From Miscanthus floridulus (taxonomy: Eukaryota; Streptophyta; Magnoliopsida; Poales; Poaceae), in the NCBI RefSeq assembly GCF_019320115.1, contig NC_089581.1:93184802-93248801 (forward strand): a stretch of 64,000 bases of DNA, read 5' to 3'. A model generated the notes under the pieces. The model was not told the DNA's origin and ran no database searches. It was given only the letters and a program-made list of their open reading frames with translations. This document shows positions 1-10,296 of the stretch, piece by piece. The translations under genes were made by a program, and so were the position numbers. Positions within the stretch are counted from its first letter, which is position 1. Each line of letters starts with the position of its first letter.

Positions 1-663
1 CTACCAAAGACTGCCATTCTAAGGTAGAGCTGATAACTTGACCTTGATCTAGTTCATGCAGTGGGGGTCGACCGGATCGATGTAGCCATACTTGAACTAG
101 GTAAGAATGGATAACTAACTTATACCAGAGTCGTAGTGGAGGTCGACCGAATCGATGCAGCCGTATGAACAGAGGTATAAGCCATGATGGTACTTACAAC
201 AAGCAGTGGAGGTCGACCAGATCGATGCAGCCATACTTGCTGAAGAACTCGCCGAGATCTACTCTACTCCTACTCCTAAGGGGTGGCCGAAGCCAAAAAA
301 GTAAATAACTTCTATATTGGATTGATTGTTTGTCCTCATACAATAGTTGGGGGTTTATATTTATACCCTGGGCTGATAAGAGTCCTAAACGAAAACGACT
401 AGATAACAAAAAGAAATATCAAGATACATGGACTCTAATTTCCCTTATGCAGAATCCTTGCTGATAAATTTTCCTTGTTTGATACGTATCCTTGTTTCTT
501 TTATCCTGATATGCACCTGGACGTCATGTCTCTATCAAATTTATTAAATAATATTTCCTAGCCGGCTCATAAATATCCTTTAATTAGGAAACTTTCTTGC
601 TCTTGACATCATCGGCCAACCTCTTCCTTTTCAGGATAAGCTTACCAAATTTTGGTGTAAACA
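1..663 (-). repeat. TE-1 3' LTR (partial)
   Basis: This is the promoter-proximal end of the 3' LTR. On the minus strand it begins TGTTTACACC, and it is cut by the window start. It matches the corresponding end of the 5' LTR at 7176-7837 and the TE-7 LTR end near 59476. It includes the TATA-like stretch tatatttata (about 356-365, read on the minus strand) and three copies of a GTGGAGGTCGACC...GATCGATGCAGCC repeat near 61, 138 and 205. Confidence 0.93.
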
Positions 664-676
664 CATGCCCCCTAGT
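664..676 (-). promoter_or_regulatory. TE-1 polypurine tract
   Basis: Read on the minus strand this is CTAGGGGGCATG immediately before the LTR start TGTTTACACC. A purine-rich tract abutting the 3' LTR is the plus-strand primer of LTR elements and independently fixes the element's orientation. TE-7 has the equivalent tract at 59477. Confidence 0.8.
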
Positions 677-2690
677 TCGATGTATGAGTTTTCATGCTTC
701 GAACTATTTTGATCCAATGGTCTTCTTTTCCCCAACCAATGACATTTGATCACAATCACTGAAAGCTGCATTGGTTCCATCTTTTTGATCTTGATAACTT
801 CAAAATTGATCTTTCTCTACATCTCCGTTCATTTTCTTTAGCTGATTAGGAGCTGGCCCCCCGAGTTCGAACATAGCAATACAAGTTAACCAGCAGTACG
901 GAAATATGTTGCATAAAAGTTCAGGCATTCTAGCCGATAGTCTTCTTCCAAGGAGCCGAGAAATTTACTAGCAACGATATTACCTTATTCCAAGCCTCAT
1001 CTACACATGTGAACTTTGAAGTGTCTACCATACCATCTTGGGTGGTTGAGGAATGGAACGGATTAGAATCTAGTCATCCTCGCTTCCTGTGCTCAGAAAA
1101 CTTGGGTTTTTAAAAGATTTTCAAATTAAAACATAGCTTTGCTCCTCAAATGATTCTCTCAGATCGCTCAATGTGTTTAGTTCCTTGTCAAAGCATTGTT
1201 TTGTCCCTCCTTATCCTACTTCTAAAAAGCTTATATGGAGTTTTAGGCAGGGATAAAATATTTAGCGTACTTACCTTGCATATATTGTAAGGTCAAATCC
1301 CGGACCCAAGGAGAGAAATGTCATACTCTTAGATCAAGATGTGCATGTGCGTGGAATATTTGGTGGCTAACCTAATTCTACTATGCTCTTTGAAATATAT
1401 TTCTGTCTTATGGTATATTTTTGTGAAGAACATGGGCTATCTTTTCTCATCTTTTTTCTTTTTCCTTTTCTTATTTGTTTATTTTGGACTTTTTTAATCC
1501 ATCTTTTATATATTTTAGCATAACCCATGTCTCTCTTTATAACAAATTTTTGAGAGAAATATTATCAAGAACTTGTAGCATTTATTCTAATAAAACCTAA
1601 CATATTTTTGTCTTCTCCTAGTGTAGGAGCTGAACATTTTGAGGTGGATGAAAAACATGTTTTTGCGTACTTCTAGTATAGAAGTAGCACATATATGTGG
1701 CGTGTATGTGATCTTGATCTTAGGAACATGATAAATCTCTCAACAAGGGTCAACAAGACTTGACAAAACTCAACACAGAGCAAGCAACTTATGTGGAAGA
1801 TTTTTAATGAGACTAATATATGGCTCTGGCAGGAAATTCAACATCATTGAGGAGACAAGCTATTGATTTTGAATTTTTGTAAGAAAATTTCTCAAGTATT
1901 TTGCAAAAAGAAACAAGGTTTCTTTCATCATACCATATCTCATTCATCAACTACTTAGATAGCATGTTTTCCCTATGATAGATTATTCACCAGTGATAGG
2001 AAAAGCATGAAATAAAGAATATGCATACCTCCGCTTTGAACCGATGAATGCCTTTGCTTGAACTTTCTCCCAGTATGTACATATCATCTAGACTTCATCG
2101 GCCTTATGATCTCTGCGTTCTCAATCAAACATATGATATGGCATGACCGTACGTACTTCCAAGATCTGACTCATCTTTTTTGTGCCCACGCACATCGTGT
2201 ATATATATGCATGGAAATCTAACTTGCATGCACTACATAAAGGGCTCTATCGGCTTGAAGTCTTGATCTTCCAATTCTGAGCTAATTGCGAGCAATCTTT
2301 CATTTACTACTTTTGGCTTTTAATAAGGCGATTGTCAGTTTCAGAAGTCCCGCAATCAAATCAAGTTGAGAACACAGAAAGAGCACTATGAAAAATTCGC
2401 CTGCCGAAGCCACAAACTGCAACAAAGGTCAGGGCTGGCCAAGAGGCTTCCTGCGTTGGCTACTGAGCGCACTGTAGGTACATCATGGTAGTGCAGACGC
2501 CTTTGTTGTCATTGGACATGTCCTCACCAAGCATGAGCTTAGAGACCCTATCTTCCGCCAGCTCCTATCTTGTCGCCAATGGAGCGGCTGGTCAGTCAGG
2601 ATTCGACTTAGTGCTCACATACGTCGGCCTAGGCCTATCTCCAGGACCAATGTTTATCTCCCTTAATCCATTGGCCGATGCGAAGCCTTG
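677..2690 (-). other. TE-1 non-coding interior where pol would be expected
   Basis: About 2 kb lies between the protease remnant and the polypurine tract. I see no RT, RNase H, integrase or chromodomain motif on either strand, and no frame longer than about 70 codons. The sequence is AT-rich with pyrimidine runs near 1450-1500. It does not obviously match the antisense gene that occupies the same place in TE-7. Either pol was lost by deletion, or this family never carried it here and this is filler or a decayed accessory region. Confidence 0.6.
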
Positions 2691-2698
2691 ATTATCCA

Positions 2699-3260
2699 TC
2701 AAAACAAACTCTTAGAGCCAATTGCTTGGATCAGCTGTTGGCTTTCATCACTGATCTTAATGAAGCCTCCTTCCCATAGCTTGCCAAAAAAGCATTCGAA
2801 GTCTCCTAGTTCCCAAAAGACTAGATCGGCTGTTGCGATGCTCACAGACTCATCAGCGCGAACTAGTTTGACATCATCTCCATGCCATTGAATCAAACAC
2901 TAATGCATGGTCGATGGTACACAACAGTTAGCATGAATCCAATCATGACCAAGGAGCAAACTGTATGACCCTTTTCCATCGATGACAAAGAACGTGGTGA
3001 GCATAGTCTTACTCCCTGATTGTTAGTTCGATGCTCATTGCCCCTGTGTCTTGGACGCATTACCCCCAAAGTCCATAAGCATCATGTCAGTCTCAATCAG
3101 ATCTCCTGGTCCCTTGCCAAGTTTGCAAAAAGTGGTGTAAGGCATGAGATTGATAGAAGCACCTCCGTCTACCAACATCTTGTTCATCGGCTTTCCATCA
3201 ACCAAACCTTTTACATATAAAGCCTTTAAGTGCCGATGCTTGACTAGTTTATCAAATATA
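2699..3260 (-). pseudogene. TE-1 aspartic protease remnant
   Basis: The minus-strand frames encode a retropepsin-like domain. An active-site type motif LVDGGA (near 3157-3174) is followed by a GGNAS-type segment and then a QWHGDD...ADESVSIA segment. The 2699-2896 piece is an open frame of 65 codons. The same protein, better preserved, is visible in TE-7 at 63403-63753, where GKGSYSLLLGHDWIH precedes it. The DGGA form replaces the usual D[S/T]GA, a variant common in plant Tat-type elements. Frameshifts and stops break the reading frame, so it is not functional. No RT follows. Confidence 0.75.
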
Positions 3261-3439
3261 GCCTACTGTATAACCAGTCAGCTTGGCAACTATCTCTTCA
3301 TACTCCGATTCATCGCAATCCAAATAAACTTCTTGATCTGCCTAGAGCTCTGAATTTTGATGGCAACAGAAAAGCCATTTGAATATTAGCCGATGGTTGC
3401 TTTCTATCGGCTGTTTTCTTAGTATGCCATACTTGAGGT

Positions 3440-5997
3440 TTATCGGATGCCTGAGCCTATTCCAACTCTATATTCCTTAGGCGTTGCACCCTTCTCCTCT
3501 ATCTTCTTAGTCAAACCTCCTAGACACCATTGGCCTTCCTGCCAGACATATTTTCTCTCGTTACTTTCTTCTTCATAGTCAGCCCAGTCTTGATCAACAA
3601 CTCGCTTCCCAAGCCGATTATGAACACTTTTATTTTTTAAGTGCCGATCCATGTTATTATGATGATATGTATCTTGAGCATGGATAGACCGATGGTTGGT
3701 TTGAGATTGCCTAAACTCCCAATATTGATTGCTGCATTCTGGACAGTCATGTCTGGTAGGCAACCTCAAACCTTCATTCCAGCAATGTCTGAAGAACGAA
3801 CAATTCCAATGTGATTTGGCTTGCATCCTTTCATATCCTCTCTTTTTCTAGTTGACGCTGGTATTCTTGATCCTCTAACCAACACTGATAATCCTTTTCA
3901 TTATGCCGCTGCCACTTATTGAACAGGATCTGAGATTTAACTTGTGGCTTTATCGCCCCACCTTTTGACATTTCCTCCTGCTCATATCGGCTCTTTTGCT
4001 TATCGCGAATGTCTTCTAATTTCTCTGTACTCGTCAGCCGATATTTGCATCTCAGAATTGACTATTTTAGCTTCCCTTGATTTGGTTGATGTTAGGATCC
4101 TTAGTCTTTCCTTTGAGCAGCCTAGCATCAACCATGTTTTGATTTCCTGGGAAAGGATTATCATCAACTTTCATTTTTCGAGATGTATCAAATTTGAGCC
4201 TTCCTTACTGAATATCCCTCTATATATGCTGTCAGAAAATTCTGCATTCATTTGTGGAATGAGAAGTAGCGTTATGGAACTTGCAGAACTTCTTATTCTT
4301 CAACTAATCAGGGGCAACATAACATGACCATTGGGCAACTTGATCTGCCCCTTCTCAAGCAAGAAATCGAAGAGCTTGTCTGATTTGGTGACATCAAAGT
4401 CATAGCTCTCCTTGACTCCTCTTCTCTAAGGATTTGGCACCATTACTATTTTCTTGCCCCAATTTCATTCAGCTACAACAACCTCTTCTTCTTCATCTTC
4501 ATAGCCGTCATCGACTGAGTATGGATTATAAGCTTCGGCCACTGTGGTACTCTTCTAAAACCGAGGTATCTCTATACATACTCTAGGAATTGGCTATTAA
4601 GTGCTGCCACTCGTTGAGCCAATTGACCCAAGTTGTCAAATTCTTGTCCTAGCAGTTTTTCTTTCCACATTGGCAGCATTCCTTGAATGGCTAAAGTAGC
4701 TAGCTAATCATCAGCCAAGTTCAATGAGAAGCACAAGTTCCTAGTCTCTCGGAACCTCTGAAGAAACTCAGTGCCTGATTCATTAGTCTTCTGTCTTATG
4801 GTTGTCAAATCGGTGATCTTCTTTTCTCTAGTCCTAGTATAAAAATATGTATGAAATTTCTTCTCGAGGCCAGCCCAATTGGCGATGGAGTTGACTGGCA
4901 GCGATGAAAACCAAGTGAAGGCTGGTTCTGATAGGGACAAGGAGAAGAAACAAACTTGATGAGCCTCCTCAACTGACATGTTCTATTGTGCTTGTATTGT
5001 CTTGGCCAGTGAACCTAGTAAACTCTAGAAGCCTGTAATTTGTGAGAAGGGCGACCAAATCATACCATTCTAGATATGGGCATTTGTACAAAAAGGTCAG
5101 CCCTTTTGGCTTGAGACCGAACTAATTCTTCATCATCTCGGTCACCCTCAGCAATAATTCATTAGCTTTTAGATTTGGATTCCTCTGCACCTGCTGACCC
5201 ATCTGTGGATTGAAATCCTGTGTGCCTTGATACCCTAGATTTGGCATCATGTGAAGGTTGTTATAATCTATGCCAAAGTGATACCCTTGTGGAATCTCGA
5301 TCTGTTGGGTCCTTTGCTGGCTCACTGCTTGAAGTCTCTGATTGTAGACACAAGGATCTATATCTCTATGGATCCTTTAAATTGATGGTGCTATTTTTTG
5401 AGCCGATGATGGTATGTGGCCTGATGTTCCAAAATTGATCACCTGGTTCTGACTTTGCCCCGTCGGCTGTTGCACATGCTGTATTGATGGTCTAGGATTG
5501 TACTATGTCTAATTTGCAGTAGTTCCTTGAATTTGTTCAGACGAACCCTAAACTGTCTGGACATCACCACTACCAGCTGGTGCTGCTTCTTGATGGCTGG
5601 TACCGACTTGATTAGTCCCTTGGGTCAATGGATCTGGAATGTTGTAATAAGCCAGCCCACCTTGACCAACTGGAAACCCATGAATTGCCTCTCTCATGGC
5701 ATTGTGGAATATGTCCACGAAAGCTTCATTATGGCTTGATATGGCATCACGAACAGATTTGTTAACAACTTCCTTAAAGAAACACTTGTCTTCATCTTTA
5801 GTTGTATCCATCTGCCTGTGCAAAAGAACTCTTGGTAGTGGAAATTTCTGAACAATTGTGTTGTCACGTGTTTTGGTGTAGGACAACAAACACTTGTTCT
5901 AAAACTCTTCTGTAGCTTTGCTGATGACACCCTTATCCCCATCAGGTAGATCTTCATAATGCAGCATAAGGATGTCATTGTTGTTGTGAACCGCCAT
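3440..5997 (-). pseudogene. gag: TE-1 gag remnant
   Basis: The start is taken at the ATG at 5997, just downstream of the primer-binding site; it opens MAVHNNNDILMLHYEDLP. One frame runs from there to 5548 with a single stop at 5899. The capsid-like retrotransposon gag domain is clear at 4979-4704, with FTWFSSLP, W..LEKKFHTYFY and FLQRFRETRN. Two Cys/His clusters follow: a FHN..SHSTNECR-type knuckle around 4270-4200, and the HWNCSFFRHCWNEGLRLPT...CPEC segment at about 3820-3740. Gag packages the element RNA in cytoplasmic particles. Several frameshifts and stops make it a pseudogene. Confidence 0.8.
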
Positions 5998-6010
5998 GAC
6001 AATTGTGGGG

Positions 6011-6027
6011 TCCCACCGGGCGTGCCA
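6011..6027 (-). promoter_or_regulatory. TE-1 primer-binding site
   Basis: On the minus strand, a few bases after the LTR end GACACACA, comes TGGCACGCCCGGTGGGA. This position and this TGGC-initial form are typical of tRNA primer sites in plant Tat-lineage elements. I cannot assign the tRNA with confidence from memory. Confidence 0.72.
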
Positions 6028-6031
6028 AAAA

Positions 6032-7837
6032 TGTGTGTCGACACAGAATTTTTGTTTTCGTCCTATGGCAAGGACACACGCAACAAGCCAGAAGGATCTG
6101 CTCGATGGAGCTGTATATCCGCTTAGCTTCAGCACAGGGATGGCCAATCCTGTGCACTACTCCCGAGATGTGCTAGTCAATTTGACCCTATAATTGATAA
6201 GGAGATAAAGCTTATCAGTAATTAAGGGCGGAACTTGCCGGTGTTGCCAGGCAGTCTTGAATGTGCGGCTCTGAGAGCCGATTTGAAAGGAGATCGACTA
6301 AACAGTCGATTCTAGCATATTCATGAGAATAAATCGGTTAAAGCTCATTGGGTTGTATAAGAAGAATCGGTCATCATTCAAGATAAATGTCGTTATTTGA
6401 GTAGATATTAATCAATGGCAATAAGATATCAACAATGATTGGTTTATGCTGAGCCAATGATTACAAGCAACCGAACCCGTTTTATATAAAGAAACAATTC
6501 AACACCATTTAACTGTTTAATAAAGATAAATCTAATAAACATGTTAGATCTCATTTATCGCTATAACCAGTGAGGCATGAGGCAGAATCATGCAGGCCGT
6601 AGAAATAACAATAGACTCAACGACCCTAACTCATTACTAATATCAGTGGGGCATGAGGCAGAATCATGCAGGCCATAATACAATAATAAGATCATGGGGC
6701 TAACACATCTTTCAACCCATCTTTAATTCTATGGTCTCGTGATGCGAACTGCTCATGAAAGCACTTGATATCGATTAAAACAGCCGATTCAGGCATAGCA
6801 CACAGTTAAAGTCATGCCTTATCAGGAATGGATCTACCTAATAATGATCCCCACTTCACGGTGCTAACAGTGGGGTGTGGGTAGAATCACACAGGCCATG
6901 ATAACGGGCGATGGAATGGTTTTCGCTAGCTAATAAATCTACTCAAGACACAACATGCTTTAACCGCACGCTATGCACGATCAAGATTGATGTAAAAACA
7001 ACCAATAAAATGTAACTCATCGTTTAATGTACAAATTAGATCAGTTTTAGATTAACAAATGATGGGCTAAACAGGATATAAGGCCAATCTAGATCAATCC
7101 CAATCGAGCAGAGTGATATTGCTGTAATTTAGATGAATAATGAAAGCAATAAGCAATATCGGTAACTTAATGAATCTACCAAAGACTACCATTCTAAGGT
7201 AGAGCCGATAACTTGACCTTAATTTAGTTCATGTAGTGGGGGTCGACCGAATCGATGCAGCCATACTTGAACAAGGCAAGAATCGATAACTAACTTATAC
7301 CAGAGTCGCAGTGGAGGTCGACCAGACCGATGCAGCCGTACGAACAAAGGTATAAGCCATGATGGTACTTACAACAAGCAGTGGAGGTCGACCAGATCGA
7401 TGCAGCTATACTTGCTGAAGAACTCACCAAGATCTACTCTACTCCTACTCCTAAGGGGTGGCCGGAGCCAAAAAAGTAAATGACTTATATATTGGATTGA
7501 TTGTTTGTCCTCATACAATAGCTGGGGGTTTATATTTATACCTTGGGCTGATAAGAGTCCTAAACGAACACAACTAGATAACAAAAAGAAATATCAAGAT
7601 ACATGGACTCTAATTTCCCTTATGTAGAATCCTTGCTAATAAAGCTCCTTGTTTGATACATGTCCTTATTTCTTTTATTCTGATATGCACCTGGACGTCA
7701 TGTCTCTATCTAATTTATTAAATAATATTTCCTAGCCGGCTCATAAATATCCCTTAATTAGGAAACTTTCTTGCTCTTGACATCATCGGCCAGTCTCTTC
7801 CTTTCTAGGATAAGCTTACCAAATTTTGGTGTAAACA
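6032..7837 (-). repeat. TE-1 5' LTR (1,806 bp)
   Basis: On the minus strand the LTR starts TGTTTACACC and ends GTCGACACACA, so it has the expected TG...CA ends. It contains two sets of internal repeats. One is three copies of a GGGGCATGAGGCAGAATCATGCAGGCC-type unit near 6570, 6647 and 6869. The other is three copies of a GTGGAGGTCGACC...GATCGATGCAGCC unit near 7236, 7312 and 7380. The TE-7 LTR (57746-59476) is colinear. No significant coding frame is present. Confidence 0.9.
7529..7542 (-). promoter_or_regulatory. TE-1 LTR TATA-like core promoter
   Basis: The minus strand reads GGTATAAATATAAACC, the only strong TATA-like box in the LTR. It lies about 300 bases inside the U3 end and is conserved in the partial LTR near 354-367 and, degenerated, near 59163. 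Promoter function is inferred from position and sequence only. Confidence 0.5.
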
Positions 7838-10296
7838 GGAGGCATGTGCATCTGAGGAAGCGGGCTCCCTGAGGGCACCACATGCCGCGTTGAGCGAACC
7901 AAACTGTGCGGCCCTCAGAACCCGCTTCCTTAGTGATAGGTCATGCCAGCTCTTTGTCAAGAGCAGAAACCGCATGTTGAGGTGGGAAGGCGACGACCGT
8001 GATGCCACTACGCCATGAAGGCTCAAGCACCAGAACACAAGAGCCTCCCTGGTTAGAAGCTACAGCGAGCCAAAATCAAAGAAGTCGCCCTAGGGGGCTC
8101 GCGAGCCTACCGAGGACATTGAGCAGGTAGGGATCGACCCAAAGCCATGCGAGAGGTTGATCCACGCCGGCTGCAGCCATTGCAAGCACTAAAGAAATGT
8201 CCTCATCAGCTCACAACCTAGAGATCGCAATGACTTCACCATGAACAAGCGCTTGGTGTTTCACTGTGCCCTAAGCAACGACGGCCAGATCCATGACAGC
8301 TTCCGACACATCGGTCAGTTATATCAGCCTTGACTCTAGCCACTTTGCCCAAGCACATCCACGTACACATGTAGGCTCACCCATAAGCACTAGGGAGTGA
8401 GGACCAGGCCCAACATGTAAAGCAAACCAAAGACCATAGCGTCCACACATCAAATCCTAGTATCGCATGGACCCCCGAGTAAACCGATTGACTTGCGCAA
8501 GTAGCTGGACATGACTCACACATGGAGGTTGCACACATAGGCACATGCACATGATCCATGGTGTACCACTATTTATCATCATCCCAATGACCCATTTTTG
8601 AGTCTCTCTCGACCGCTACCTATGTCGTGATGAGCCGGTGACCTACGTCGTAATCTCTCGCTAGTGCCAAGGTTGCCCCAGCCAGACCTCATAGACCAGC
8701 TCCTAGGCAAGGCCAGGCACCTAGGCAAGGTTGTGTCATGATGAGATTGAAAGGAAATGGGGAACTCATACTCTCAAGATAAAGGGAATGAAGGAAAAGA
8801 AGAGTGTTCGTCGTCCTCTCGCTTTCTTTCCGCATCGCGCCAGATCTATGACCTACCCTTTGATGTCCTATCACTGCAACAGATTGAGCATATTTCATCC
8901 CCACATGCTAGCCTCTAGGCTAAAACACGCATTCACAAGCACAAGACTTAGGTGATGAAGCACATTCTAATTTGGATAAAAAGTAAGTGAAAGAATGGGA
9001 AAATGACAAACGAATACGCCAAGCACATCATATACGTGTAAAGCCTGAACACCATCTATCGTTAGACAAAGGACTTGTTTCAAACCCCTTCGTCTCTGCT
9101 CATGGCAGGACAGATTAGTGAACTGATTCTTGATCTCTCTAACGCACCGAGGCACCATTTAGACCAAGCCTCATGGACTAGCTCCACGGTGAAGTCGGGC
9201 ACTCGCGCACTAGAGTGAAAGGAAATAGAACGTCGCTCTGCCCAAACTAGCGAAACAGGGAAAGACAAAGCCTATCCCTTCTACTCATCTACCTATTGCA
9301 TCAAAATGGATTTGCAACCTGTTCCCAATGCTTTGATTAGGCCGCTAGGCCATGCAACGTTCAGCCCTGCGGGCCAGCCCCTAAGCTAGAATGCACACCC
9401 ACATGCACAAGGCCTGATGAGACTAAGCATATTCTAGCCCAAACAGGAGGAATGTAGGCGGTGACATGATAGATGAGCTCACACTCTGACCACCTCGGTG
9501 TGCATCTGGATGACAACACCAGCAAGATGATGAGGTCGCTTCATTGGGTTATCTGTAACCGCCCCTCTAAAGGGAGGACCAACGGCAAAATGACAAGTGT
9601 GCCACCTTTCTCAAGGCAGGAGCCACGCCGAACTAGACCATGACCCAAGTATCCTTGACTATGGTGGAGCGCGCCACAACACATGAATGCAAACTCGTGC
9701 CATAGCTCAACAACAACTCGATAATGGGCCCAACCGAGCAGGGAGATTCACGAGAACCATCAATAACCCAAAAGCCACAAAACTTGGGCAAAGTTTCTCA
9801 TGCTGAGACTCACTGAGGCAAATCAGTCAAACAACCAACAATGGTAATGACAAAGAAAAAATCGAAAGAACAACACACACATCTAAGCCTCAATGTCTTA
9901 CGTGTTCACTAGACATTACAATCATAAACATTTAGGAACATCAGCTTCTAAGCCATTGGCAAAAACATCTGGTCGAACACACTACAAGACTGGATGTCAA
10001 CACAACCCAAGGTTACACTAAGCGTCGGATCCCTTCCCGCTCGCGATGGACATCTCATGAAGAAGAGAGACCAGCACAAGGTGTCCCTAGCCTTTAGATC
10101 TACACCCCGAGCAGGAGAGGACTATTGAAACTAGCCTCAGGGAGACTCGCCTTGTGGAGCTTCCTCTAACATCTGAGGAAGAGGAGCCCCATGAGGAATT
10201 GCCCTCACGCCGCTTCCGTTGGAGCTGAGGAGGAATGCTTGGCGCACCTCATGGAGCTTCCTCTAACATTTGAGGAGGAGGAGCACCATGGGGAAC
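7838..10296. other. Unassigned 2.5 kb stretch between TE-1 and TE-2
   Basis: No convincing coding frame, LTR pair or terminal inverted repeat is visible. Base composition is richer in G+C than the neighbouring LTRs. Two parts look like diverged copies of one unit about 470-490 bases apart: segments near 8676-8985 and 9166-9446 share the order CTCATGGACTAGCTCC, GTGAAAGGAAAT and CTAGCC...CTAAGCTA-type blocks. A shorter repeat, GGAGCTTCCTCTAACAT.TGAGGA, occurs near 10158 and 10255. It may be the remains of an older transposon into which TE-1 or TE-2 inserted. Confidence 0.4.

Larger units (their letters stand above)
1..7837 (-). mobile_element. TE-1: Ty3-gypsy LTR retrotransposon without pol, 3' LTR cut by window edge
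   Basis: The element reads on the minus strand. From right to left it has a 5' LTR, a primer-binding site, gag, protease, about 2 kb of non-coding sequence, a polypurine tract and the last 663 bases of the 3' LTR. Positions 1-663 align base for base with 7176-7837, differing at roughly one base in fifteen to twenty by eye. I find no reverse transcriptase, RNase H or integrase motif between protease and the 3' LTR, so it is probably non-autonomous, comparable in layout to the gag-only zeon elements of maize. The target-site duplication cannot be tested because the left end is outside the window. TE-7 is a second member of the family. Confidence 0.88.

Noticed and set aside
3944..4327. 127-codon plus-strand open frame
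   Set aside because: It lies opposite the TE-1 gag region, whose minus-strand Cys/His motif occupies the same bases; a shadow frame.
8377..9268. Several minus-strand frames of 60-71 codons in the unassigned stretch
   Set aside because: Short, without motif, overlapping frames on the other strand, and not shared between the two diverged halves.
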